A DNA stretch of 64,000 nucleotides. Origin: Citrus sinensis. Its lineage: Eukaryota > Streptophyta > Magnoliopsida > Sapindales > Rutaceae. The position numbers and the translations under genes were made by a program. The notes under the pieces were generated by a model that was not told where the DNA came from, searched no databases, and saw only the letters and a program-made list of their open reading frames with translations. Location: positions 45,783,001 through 45,847,000 of the forward strand of contig NC_068558.1 in assembly GCF_022201045.2 (NCBI RefSeq), in the 5' to 3' direction. Shown in pieces: positions 39,971 through 50,080 of the stretch. Within the stretch, counting starts at the first letter, position 1. Each line of letters opens with the position of its first letter.

Positions 39971-41912
39971 CACTTGCCTTGAAATTTAGTCTTGTAACTC
40001 ACAAGGGGAGGAGAATGATCTGTTCTCTTTTATAGATTTTGATTTTATCATTAATTTTTTTTAATTTCATTACTCATCATTCTCGGAATTATTTAAAAAA
40101 AAATTTGACCCCAACCACAAAATAACACATTTTTTCTAATTAAAACGCAAATAAGTATTAACCAAAAAAAATCAAACTCCTTATAAAGAGACTCCAGTTG
40201 TGTAAGAAGTTTAGTTACAAAAGGGATATTTTAATTCAAGAATTTAATTTAAAAATCCAAACATGAAAACTTTGAACATTTATTTAGTTCAATTGAAGGA
40301 TTGAGATAATTAAAAATGTTGTATTAAAACTTTATTTAAAATAAGACTTGAAAATAAAAAGGTGGATGATATATTAAAACTGTGGTAGTGCTTGTTTTTT
40401 CATCTAAAATTTAAATGAGTTTGAATGTTACTAAAGTCTGAAAGAGTCTAAATGAATATATCATAATAATATGTTTGTTTTTTTTTTATTTTTTGACGTC
40501 TGAGGGTAAGTAATAAGTTATTTATTTCTATAAGCTCAAAACATTTTAAATTTAATATTTTTACACTTCCGACCTTGAAAACTGTTATCTAATAATAAAA
40601 GTATTTGTTTAATTCAAATTGAATGTATGTTGAGTATTTAATACCAAACAAAATTTGAGATTAAGGAAAATACTAATATGACATCTAATAGTTAGGTAGG
40701 AAATAAGTACATTTAATGAGGGTATTTGCGTGAAAAAAAATTAAATTTTCATTCAAACATTTTATCATTTAAATAAAAGTCAAGAAATTTTACTTTTTTC
40801 ATTCAAATAAAATGTCTTACGGTCATTCTTCAGACAAAAAGCAAACAAGCCAAAACATTAAAACATCTTAAATTAAGCCAAACTAAGACTTAAAACATAA
40901 AAATAAACAACCCTTGCTAAAAATGGAGAGTGACTCTTGGTATACTCCCTTTTTCAAAGAGATTACACCAGCAAAAATTCTGCAAAATCTATCTTTACAT
41001 TTTGGTTTATCAAGAGTCTCTTGAAAAATAATTTCTGCAAGTGTCTGCTCCTAGTTTAGCAAGTTTTGTCTTATAAAATAGGGAAAATGACACCTACACA
41101 CTAAAGATTTAAGAAAATAGTCATGCAGAACCAAATTTTCAATAAGGAAAACTAATCCACTTTTGACTATATACCATTTGTATATAGTAACTAAAAAATC
41201 AACTTTAAAATTTTTCAATAAATACAAATATAATTCAAATAGTTTAGTTTTTCTAATGGACTAATAATATTGGATTTTTTATTATTTAAAATAAATTTTA
41301 AAATGTAAATTATTACATTTATTTTAATAACATATTTACATTTATGATAAAAAATTTCAGTAAATATTTTGGTTAAATAGATTTTAAAATTAATAGAATA
41401 TATCTCATGTATTAATAATATTAAAATTATTTTATATAATATTGAAAATGATTTAAATTCTTTATATATTTATTTTAATACTATGATTCTATTTATTATA
41501 AAATTTAGTTTAATATAATACAAGATTGTAAAATATTACAAAAATATTTTTAAATATTGAAATTGTTTTAAAACGTATATATTGTTAAATTTATTTTAAT
41601 ATTATATTTTTATTTATTTAAAAAAATTAGAGTCTGCATAACTATATCTTTAAATTTTGGAGTGTAATTCTTTTTGCTTAAAATATTTTAGAGGGTTGAA
41701 TGTATTATTTATTCTATTTCATATTTCATGGTGACTAGAAACCCCCCAGCAAATTCTACATTGTACCTTGTTGAAAGTTTAGTTGTCTGGCAACAATTTG
41801 TGTAGTGCAACCTTGCCTTTCTTAAAAATGCTAATGCATGCTGCCGTTTCTTGTACTTGGGCAAACTTAAAACTAATTTATTCTTAAACCATTCCTTTAT
41901 ATAATGCCCGGC

Positions 41913-41914
<2 letters not shown>
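39971..41914. other. Intergenic, AT-rich, no gene seen
   Basis: Long AT-rich stretch without coding signal. The frame at 41709-42035 is produced largely by the poly-C tract and is not a gene. Confidence 0.45.

Positions 41915-41947
<33 letters not shown>
41915..41947 (+). repeat. Poly-C tract of 33 bases
   Basis: Thirty-three consecutive C residues, followed by TCCCTCCCCC and then GGGGGG at 41958-41963. It is directly next to a MITE. The length is likely to be unstable in vivo and in sequencing. Confidence 0.9.
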
Positions 41948-41950
<3 letters not shown>

Positions 41951-41959
41951 CTCCCCCGG

Positions 41960-42142
41960 GGGGTGTTTGGTTTAAAGAAATAAAAGGAAAGGAGGAGATG
42001 GGAAATAAATAAGGGGAGAAAAAATAAATTTTCATGTCAAACGAAACAATAAAATTGAGATTGATACTTTTTTTCTCTCATTTTTCTTCTCCCTCCTTTA
42101 TATTACTTTTCCCTTCTTTCATTTCTTCCAAACAAACATGGG
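41960..42142. mobile_element. Short MITE (about 183 bp)
   Basis: The left end GGGGTGTTTGGTTTAAAGAA and the right end read inwards CCCATGTTTGTTTGGAAGAA are similar, and the purine-rich inner sequences (AAAGGAAAGGAGGAGA against GAAGGGAAAAG...AAAGGAGGGAG) continue the inverted similarity to about 70 bp. No clear target duplication. Confidence 0.5.
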
Positions 42143-42211
42143 TTTAATGTGTCATTAACTTATTAGTAATTACTCCACTAAATTTTAATTATTTCCTTAA
42201 TTAACGACAAA

Positions 42212-43136
42212 GATTTAGATCCTCTCTTGATCTGATCACCGTCTGAGTTTTTGAAGATCCATTGACATATGATATTATTAAAATCAATGGTCAGGATTTC
42301 TTTGTAATTAATTTTTTTCACAACTTCTTAAGTGACGTGCTTTAATTCCTTAAAAATCTCTATTATGACTGATTTTTTCCACTACACTTTTCAATTTCCA
42401 CTGCACTCTTCTTCTCCTAAATAATTAGCTATTGTAGTACGAAAATTTTGAGAAAACCAATTTACCAGATTGAATGTGATCCAATTTACAAATTGTTGTT
42501 CTTTGTATTTTTGTGCTTTTGCCTTTTTGATCAAGAGCTTTATGTTAGTGTACAAGTGTTTCTCTTGTTTAATGTTTTACTGATCAATGCTTAGATTTGT
42601 TTATGCTAATAACACAATATGAATAAGAGAATACTGTAAGTTTGGAGAAATGAGCAACAGAATGAAAGCTATTTGCATATGGTATAATTTTTGTTTTTAA
42701 AAAAGTGAAAGCTGTTCACACTTGATAATGAAGAACCTCAACTATAATACGCAACAAGTAATCTATGCCCTATGTAAGTTCTTCTACATAAGGCGAGTAT
42801 ATAGCAAACTCAAAATTTCTTCTCCACCGTAACATGAAGCTTTAATATTATCAAATTGTCTTAGATTCAATTTCTCTGCGTTTGAGAGCGTATAATATTC
42901 GGGCAGCATTCTTTTACATCTCATTTTCGCCATGTTGCAAAAGAACATAAAAGATTAAATAAGTGAAATATTGTTAATAAAAGGTGTACTTTCAACAGGT
43001 TTAGCATAAAACAGATAATACTACATTTTGTCGATCGGGTGGTGGGCATCAAAAAATTGTAAACTTATTTAAGAAGAAAATTGGACTGTCCCACTTTTTG
43101 TTTACCATCTATAGCAACATCATCTGGACAAATCTA

Positions 43137-43180
<44 letters not shown>

Positions 43181-43675
43181 AGTAATGATAATAATAAAAA
43201 TAAAATACATCAAAAAAAAAAAACAACAACATTACAACAAATAACGATAGTTTTTTTATACGAAATTATTCAAACTTTCGGCACAAGCATGTTAATTAAT
43301 AATCTCATCAATAAAGAGATTGATGCTGAATCAATACTACCCGAGGATTATTACATCTAGTTAAGGGGACTTCAGCTTCTTACCTTGATAATGTTTACCG
43401 ATTTTAATGTTTCCATTTTTGAAGATTTAGATTTCTTTTTTGAATTTGACAAAGATTTAATTTTGAGAGAGAGAGAGAGAGAGACGGTTTCATCGGGCTT
43501 TGGAAATTGAGGGATGAAACACATGTTTTGGGAGTAGTTAAATAAAAAATTAATTAGAATGAAATTCTGACCATTGATTTTAATAATGCCATATGCCAAC
43601 GCCCAACGGATCTTCAAAAGCTTAGATAGTGATCATATTAGGAAGAGTGATCATATTAGGAAAGGATCTGAACCC
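42212..43675. mobile_element. Possible 1.46-kb element with about 100-bp inverted ends
   Basis: The left arm 42212-42317 and the reverse complement of 43544-43675 share AGATCCT, TGATCAC, TTTTGAAGATCC, TTATTAAAATCAATGGTCAG and TAATTAATTTTTT in order. The right arm has an extra 18-bp duplication (TGATCATATTAGGAAGAG). No transposase and no clear target duplication. A (CAT)n run (about 43138-43179) and a GA run (about 43470-43484) lie inside. The minus frame 43372-43617 is not supported as a gene. Confidence 0.5.
43138..43179 (+). repeat. (CAT)n trinucleotide microsatellite
   Basis: About 14 uninterrupted CAT units. Confidence 0.95.
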
Positions 43676-43793
43676 GAAGACGAGAGCTGTTCTCCCTCAA
43701 ATTTCAAGGTAGTTGTCATATAATTTTTATATTCATGTTATGATAATATCTGACCGCTTTGATGTAGATTTAAAAAGAATTGAACATGACCAA

Positions 43794-44190
43794 CCAACTG
43801 GGCCTTAGCCCAGTGGTTAGGACCCCGCATTTACAACTGTGAGCGCAGCAGTTTGAGCCCCGTGATGCATTTAGGAGTTTATTTTCTTCTTTAATCATTA
43901 AGTGAAGGTAATCTTTTCCCTTTCAAAATGTGAGTGGAGTACCTTTCGAAATGTGAGTAAAGTAAACACCCCTCGAATATTAGAGAGAGTGAGTGAAATA
44001 GACACCCCTCGAATATTAGAGAGGGTAAAATCTGGACAGTATTATATAATAATTAATGTAAATTAAGCCCAGTAATTATTTGATTGTAAATATCAATTGT
44101 AAATCTCATATAATATGAGTTGTAATAATTAATGTAAATTAAGCCCACTAATCTGAACATTAGTCTCATGTAATTCAAAAAAAAAAAAGA
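43794..44190 (+). mobile_element. SINE, family A, plus-strand copy (397 bp)
   Basis: An exact 18-bp target duplication AGAATTGAACATGACCAA at 43776-43793 and 44191-44208. The 5' tRNA-like head contains TTAGCCCAGTGGTTAGGAC (box-A-like) and GCAGTTTGAGCCCC (box-B-like), and the element ends in a poly(A) tract (44177-44188). The body contains two partial repeats of AATGTAAATTAAGCCCA. It shares its 3' region with the minus-strand copy at 35223-35531. Confidence 0.85.
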
Positions 44191-44444
44191 AGAATTGAAC
44201 ATGACCAAATGCAACCAGGAGTTTTCACAACCAACTTTCATGGACAGAACAAAAGTTGGACACATCGTACAAAAGCCTGAACAGAGCCTTTCAATTATTG
44301 CCTCCACTAATCAAACTAGTTTAAACAAAGGGGAATCCTAGCTAGAAACCACGCACATGTTAATTTTCACAGTCTACCGTCTAATGTGATCATCGCACTT
44401 TTCAAAATACAAAATGACAAATAACAGGGGAGGTGAAAATAACA

Positions 44445-46504
44445 TCAAGAGAGAAGCCAAGCGACCATGGCGTTTTGCTTCTCACAGTCCGTCTCATCTT
44501 CACCTTCGTGACTCTTGGGTTCATCCTTATCACCGCTTTCCCAAAGCCAAGATAAAACGTTCTCATTTTCATCACGTTGCGGATCATAATCTTGAATTAC
44601 ATTCTCCCAATCCCAATCGAAGTTACTGTCGTCAAAAAAAGAATTAACAGAAGAGCAGGAACGCAAGCTAACACTGTCTCCGTTAGCACTCACCAGTTCC
44701 TCACTCGTAGGCACATTGTTCCCAATTTGTCTTCCCTCAAAAGTATTCGTGACCCGAGTATCTTTCTCCTCCATTAAAGTCCAAACCTCATTGGGATCCA
44801 GAAGATCATTAAAACACAACTTCGCATCGTCAATGCCTTCGAATGGTTCTAGAATTTCAGTCTCTTTCTCCTCACCAGTGCGGCACAACATAGATTTATT
44901 ATTGATTCTTGTTTCCTCACCAGAACAAAGCACCGATTTTTCCCTCACTTCACTCGAATCCAGCCCATTGTCTTCTTGACGACAAGGACTTCGTACAATT
45001 TTGTCCGTTGTCTCCTTGTCTTCAGCAAACGAATCCAAATCCATGCAACCAACTAAGGCAGTGCTGGGTAAAGTCTCTTTCTCTAGTGTGGGTGTGGCTG
45101 GCAATGGTATGTCTTCTTCAATAGAAGCAACAATTTCTTCGGTTCCGATATTAATATTACCATCTTTGGCAACAATTTCTTCGGTTCCGATATTAATATT
45201 ACCATCTTTCTTACTGTGGCTTTTGTTTTTCATAATTGCCGATCCAATTTTTTTGCCAGCTTTCCTATCCGATGCAACGCCTGTGCCGGCGGCGGCCACG
45301 TCCACCTTCACTGGTAGTGTTTTTTCACTAGATGGCCTCCAGAAGGTGTGAATTTTTCTGCTCAAATGCGAGTTCCAGTAGTTCTTTATCTCGTTATCTG
45401 TTCTACCTGGCATATTGCTTGCAATTAAAGACCACCTGCAGCACGTAACGATGGTCAGCGTTAAAGTTGATTTTCTTAGTGTAAATTAATAGCCATCAAC
45501 TTTTATCATGTAATGTTTATTTGATTTGTTATAATCTTTGAAAACATCCTTAGTTAAACTACAAGGTTACTCCTGTCCCACGGAAAGTATCCATTCAACT
45601 AGTTTTGAAACCAGATAATTAAAGATATTTACATCCAGATAAAATAATGTAAAAATAAATGATTGGATAATAAGGCCGAATAGCGAAAAATTAATGTACT
45701 TTAAAATGACAACAAGTTACACGTAACGATAAAAGAAACAGTTACGTCAAAGATAACTCCCAATAAATATCATTGAGTGATGCCTGAAAAGTAATAAGAA
45801 ACTGACGTAATTTGAAAAAGGAGGGATGGTATTGCCAGTGATCTTAATTTAAGGCAGGAAAAAGAAAACTCACAGGCTGAAAAAGAAAATTTCTGTCCAG
45901 AAAGTAGAAAATTTTAAAGTATTTTGGCGCATGACACATCACCGTTTTAATTTGTAAGAGCAGAGAGAGAGAGAGAGAGAAAATTCAACGATGCATTTCT
46001 TGGCTTCACATTCCAGCTTCCAAGGAGCCCCAGTCCCAATACAGACAAGTGCTTCTCGATATCACATTTTTCACATGCATGTTATGTTTCAGTAAGAGCA
46101 GCTAAGACACAGACACACTAACCTGTTACCCAAAGATGCATGCAACTTAATGATGATCTCTTCCTCTTCAGCAGTAATGTTACCTCTCTTCAAGTCAGCT
46201 CTCAAGTAATTGATCCACCGCAATCTGCAACTCTTCCCACACCTCAGCAACCCTTTGAACCACAAAAAAAAGAAGAAAGAAAAGATCAAGGTTTCATGAA
46301 ACGGAAACCATCTATGTATATCTACGCAAGTGAGCTTGCTAGAAAATGGTAATGGAAACGACATTACTAACCAGCATTCTTGGGCAGTGACCTCCATGAC
46401 CCTTCTCCGTTAGCTTGAATATACTTGGTCAATATGTCATCCTCTTCAGCCGTCCATCTCCCCTTCTTTAGACCCACTTTCTCGCAACACGGAGCTCTCC
46501 CCAT
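44445..46504 (-). CDS. R2R3-MYB transcription factor, subgroup 7-like (417 aa), copy 2
   Basis: Exons 46504-46372, 46252-46123 and 45435-44445 (133, 130 and 991 nt); the first two are the same lengths as in copy 1. N-terminus [19 protein letters not shown]2 has the canonical [20 protein letters not shown]3 ends [15 protein letters not shown]. The C-terminus AMVAWLLS is the SG7-2 motif. The SG7 motif after R3 reads [13 protein letters not shown], so the GRTSR half is degraded while the MK end is kept. The acidic patch [15 protein letters not shown] near the C-terminus is shared with copy 1 and may be an activation region. A perfect 14-residue tandem repeat ([14 protein letters not shown] twice) lies before [12 protein letters not shown]. 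Known role of relatives: activation of flavonol pathway genes. This copy looks closer to the family consensus than copy 1. An upstream in-frame extension to 46771 runs through the TATA box and is rejected. Confidence 0.94.
45128..45211 (-). repeat. 42-bp in-frame tandem duplication in MYB copy 2
   Basis: Units 45128-45169 and 45170-45211 are identical except for the last two bases. Each encodes [14 protein letters not shown] on the minus strand. The length is a multiple of three, so the frame is kept. Confidence 0.95.
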
Positions 46505-46692
46505 TCCTCTTAAGTACGCATCCACGCTCTCAAACAGAACGAAATGTAATCGTATATATTTAGTTATATTAATAAAGCCCCCGTACAAGTGTTTGCAAGT
46601 GGATGGAAAAGGGATGGTGAGTGAACAGAGCTTGTATTTTGCTTGGCTCTTGGAGTGGACTGTGAGCCTGTGAAAGTTAAAAAATAGATGTA

Positions 46693-46701
46693 ATTTATAT
46701 A
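46693..46701 (-). promoter_or_regulatory. TATA box of MYB copy 2
   Basis: TATATAAAT on the minus strand, 189 bp before the start codon, in the context TGTATATAAATTAC shared with copy 1. Further upstream lie ACGT-core motifs (CCACGTGCGCC at about 46759, CCCACGTTG at about 46832) that could bind bZIP or bHLH factors. Confidence 0.6.
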
Positions 46702-46839
46702 CAAGAGACACCATCACGTTGGGCATTGATGGGGATGTATGTGTGGTGTGAGATTGTGCCACGTGCGCCATCAGGAGAGGACCACGGTCGTGGCATCTAC
46801 ACCGTCTGGTGCCTCTGCTGGGAATTCAACGTCCCACGT

Positions 46840-47969
46840 TGATGCCTCTTCCACCAAAACAGGCATTTGTCCTCCCTCCTCTTGCGTCTTTGTTAAACTT
46901 AAATGCGCCAAAAAAATTCTCTCTTTAATTTGCTTAATTGTCCAATCTTCCTCTGCTCATTGTGACCTTGTCTGTTCATAAGGAGGAAAAAAAAATTAAT
47001 AATGATAATTTTCATCCGAATAATAATATTAGCTGCAGGCAGATATTCAAAAAGGATAATTGTTGAAACCTCCCCTGAGGTTTCATATATTTGCAGATAG
47101 ACCGCTAAGATGCTTATATTAGTGAACTTAACCCTCCCGTTATATAATTTTTTGGTTGACCGTTTGTTAACTGACCGTTTGTTAACTGACGCAAAGTAAT
47201 TGTTTTGCCCCTGGAGCAAGATGAAGACCTGACAACCCTGCAAACGTTGCAGCTTTTATAACTACAATAATTACTGTTTTACCCTTGACGTTACCCATGA
47301 TGAGTATGCGTATTTACAATAGCAAATAATTTGACAATTTTACCCTCACAAACAGAGGAAGATTACAAATCCACCCAAATGACGAAATCTGCATAACAAA
47401 GCTATCAAAAGTTATACGATCGCGATTCATCTATCAATACAAATGTGCAAAATTAGGGGTCCTTTAATCCTCTACTCATACACACAGACAGTTCTAATTA
47501 ATGACCATTAACCTTGTATCCTCTAGCATGTAACATCTATATTTACTAGTGTATTCTCCTCAGTCAACCTTCCATAAGCAGAATATTTAACATCATTCTC
47601 AGATGTTTTCATTGATATTGTCAAGCATCAGCAGCCTCTTCTCAGCAGGTGCTGCCATTGCACTGGCCATTGCTTTGGTATGCTTACCTTCGTAATCATT
47701 TGGAGCAGGCTTGATAGCTGCAATGCAGCTCAACTGATGCTTGAAAAGATTTTCAAGTTTGGAATTTTGCAGCAGCCTTGATTTAGGTCTTGATAACCAC
47801 ACCACAGATAACCTTGAAAACCATATCTAAAATAAGAAAACAATACAAGAAATGTCAAGATTACGTCATCTATGAGCTAGGCACTCCTCCATGTACCAAA
47901 AGGGGAATAACATTCCAAAAAGAGGATAATATAAATTGAGGAAAGAGGTATCCAAACCTAATAAAAGGC
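46840..47969. other. Intergenic region upstream of MYB copy 2
   Basis: Contains at about 47055-47240 a sequence starting GGATAATTGTTGAAACCTCC, related to the TIR of the 39.3-kb element but without a matching right end. The minus-strand frame 47599-47805 (ends MASAMAAPAEKRLLMLDNIN) could be a fragment of a gene, but no domain was recognised. Confidence 0.4.
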
Positions 47970-47981
47970 AATAGGAATAGA

Positions 47982-48208
47982 CCAACAAAGTGTTGGCTCC
48001 ACTGGCAATGGAGTCCCCTTAAGTGGCTTGACTGAGTTTGCTCCCCAGTTCGAGTCGCAGGGAAGTCGCATTTGTTGGGAGAACTTGTGCCTCCCGGTTC
48101 GAGCGGGGACTTCTAGTCTGGGTTGTGGTACGGGCTTAAAGGTGCCTCCCACAGTTGGGGCCCTTCCCAGGATACCTCATGGATAAGATCAAAAAAAATA
48201 ATAATAAT
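47982..48208 (+). mobile_element. SINE, family B (227 bp)
   Basis: An exact 12-bp target duplication AATAGGAATAGA at 47970-47981 and 48209-48220. The 5' part has TTGGCTCCACTGGCAATGGA (box-A-like) and two box-B-like motifs (CAGTTCGAGTC, CGGTTCGAGCG). The 3' end is GATAAGATC followed by A8 and an AAT run. Its sequence differs from the family-A SINEs at 35.2 and 43.8 kb. Confidence 0.85.
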
Positions 48209-48220
48209 AATAGGAATAGA

Positions 48221-48703
48221 GATTTTATTTTTGAATTAGCCATTTAGATCCCCTAGTCAATTGCTAGTCTCTAAAACTCATCATAAGTTATGAAGAAATC
48301 AGAGTCCAGAGACATTTCAACAACATTTTTATTATGTTGTTTAAAGATGAATTAAATCGATTATGCTTAAGGCAACCAAAGCTATTCCCCACATTTTTTT
48401 AACTTGCATACACCTTGAAATGAATGTTAAAATATCAAAATATGATATAGTTTGTGAACATGAAAATCTATCAGCATATCAACAATTTTCCTTTTTTTTC
48501 ACTCTTTACAATATTTTGATAGAATATTTATATAAAAATTTAATTAGTTTCTAGGATAAGTACCCCCATAGACCCGAAAATTGCTACTAAAAACTTATCC
48601 AAAAAATTCAGCAAATTAAACATATTTTGGGCCAAAATTTCCCTAACTTATCAACTACACCCTATTTTATTTAACCAAACTTATATAAAACTAAAACCAA
48701 ATC
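48221..48703. other. Intergenic, no gene seen
   Basis: AT-rich DNA between SINE B and the Copia element. The frame at 48363-48554 has no domain. Confidence 0.4.
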
Positions 48704-48708
48704 AGAGC

Positions 48709-48966
48709 TGTTAAGAATAGAATCAAGTTAGTTAATGAGAATGCTAACATGGCAGCTGAGTCAGCTAAAGGTTGTTATAGAAGTTGTTAGTAGTAATCTG
48801 TGCGTGTGTGCAATGTGTGTAGAATCTTCTATGCACATATAAAAAGGCTTGTAACCTCCAGATTCATTATGATCAATAATAATAGAATTTTCAGTATACA
48901 GAAGTTTTCTTTCTTTCTATTTTCTCAGTAACCAAACAACATCACAGTTTCATATAAAACTTAATA
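48709..48966 (+). repeat. 5' LTR of the Copia element
   Basis: 258 bp, TGTTAAG...CTTAATA. The TATA-like TATAAAAA at 48838 marks the U3/R region, with GTAACCTCC and AATAATAGAATT further on. The final base pair is TA rather than the usual CA, and the 3' LTR shares it. Confidence 0.95.
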
Positions 48967-48979
48967 TGGTATCAGAGCC
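48967..48979 (+). other. Primer-binding site for initiator tRNA-Met
   Basis: TGGTATCAGAGCC directly follows the 5' LTR. This is the sequence complementary to the 3' end of plant initiator methionine tRNA that is standard in Copia elements. Confidence 0.9.
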
Positions 48980-48997
48980 AATCTAATTCAATCTCTA

Positions 48998-50080
48998 ATG
49001 GCTTTTGTCAACTCGAATACAAATGGTTCTTCTTCCATCTCGTCATTCACTTTCACAACACTAATTAAACTAGATCGTTCCAATTACATGATCTGAAAAT
49101 CTCAGATCCTATCTTCAGTTCGAGCAAATAATATAGAAGAATTTCTTGATGTCTCCAAGATCTGTCCTAGCCAATCTCTTGATGATGAACCTAGAAGCTC
49201 CAGTGCAGATTTGCATGAGAATCCAGCCTACGTCACTTGGAAGAAACAAGATCAGATGCTCCTCAACTGGCTTCTTTCCTCAATCAGCATTGAAGTTCTC
49301 AACTTAGTGGTAACATCTAAAACCTCTTTTGAACTTTGGACTAATTTAGAATAGCAATTCGGATCTGAAACTGCTGCTAAAAAGGTTCACTTGAAAATGC
49401 TGTTGAATAATCTCAATAAAGCTTCCCTGACTATGACTGAATACTTTAGTAAGTTGAGATCTATTACTGATGAGTTAGCAATTGCTGGTAGTCCAGTTAG
49501 TAATCTAGACTTTATTACTCATCTGATTTCTGGTCTAGGACAACCGTATTATCCTTTTGTGGTTTATATTGAAGCCAATGTACTTAAGATGAGTATCAAT
49601 GGAGCATACTCTATGCTTCTGACTCATGAAGCTCGATTGGAAAGTGCTAACTCTAATGCCAGTAAAAAAGCTAAAATGAACTATGCTGCTAATTTGGTTC
49701 AAACTGGAAATAATCCAAAGAAAAACAATTATAATGCTGGCTGGAATAATAATAATAATCAAGGCAACTACACTGGAAACTTTGGAAACAGAACTGAAGG
49801 TGGAAATTATGGTAGAGGAAATCCTGGAGCAAGGAGATGAGGTAATACATGATATGGTACTGGAAGAGGACAATGGCATGGAAATCAGGGAGGTAATCAA
49901 GGCAGATGTGGTTTTTCTGGATTCAATGAAAATGGATTTACTGCTAGTTTCAATAATTCTGGAAGAGGAAGTGGCAGAGGTATCATATGTCAGATCTGTT
50001 TCAAGCCAAATCACTCAGCTGCTGAGTGCAGAAATATGTTCAACCAAAACTTTGTACCAAATCCTCCAGTTCAGAGTTCC
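48998..50080 (+). pseudogene. Copia gag region with four premature stops
   Basis: The frame starts with ATG at 48998 (MAFVNSNTNGSSS). In-frame stops lie at 49094 (codon 33), 49352, 49838 and 49850; between them the frame stays open. Recognisable parts: the UBN2/retrotran_gag-type region with LLNNLNKASLTMTEYFSKL and LISGLGQPYYPF, a Gly/Asn/Arg-rich linker, and a CCHC zinc knuckle at 49988-50029 (C-x2-C-x4-H-x4-C, CQICFKPNHSAAEC). Gag would form the virus-like particle and bind RNA. There is no stop between gag and pol, so a single polyprotein was the ancestral plan. Confidence 0.9.

Noticed and set aside
41709..42035. Minus-strand 108-aa frame with a poly-Gly stretch
   Set aside because: The poly-Gly comes from the C-run and the frame spans a MITE edge.
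43794..43860. tRNA gene candidate (GTTAGGAC ... GTTTGAGCCCC)
   Set aside because: It lacks paired acceptor and anticodon stems and is the head of a SINE with an 18-bp target duplication.
46505..46771. N-terminal extension of MYB copy 2 to 46771
   Set aside because: The extension passes through the TATA box and lacks similarity to the conserved MYB N-terminus.
47599..47805. Minus-strand 68-aa frame ending in NINENI
   Set aside because: Could be an exon of an unrecognised gene, but no splice partner, domain or promoter was found.
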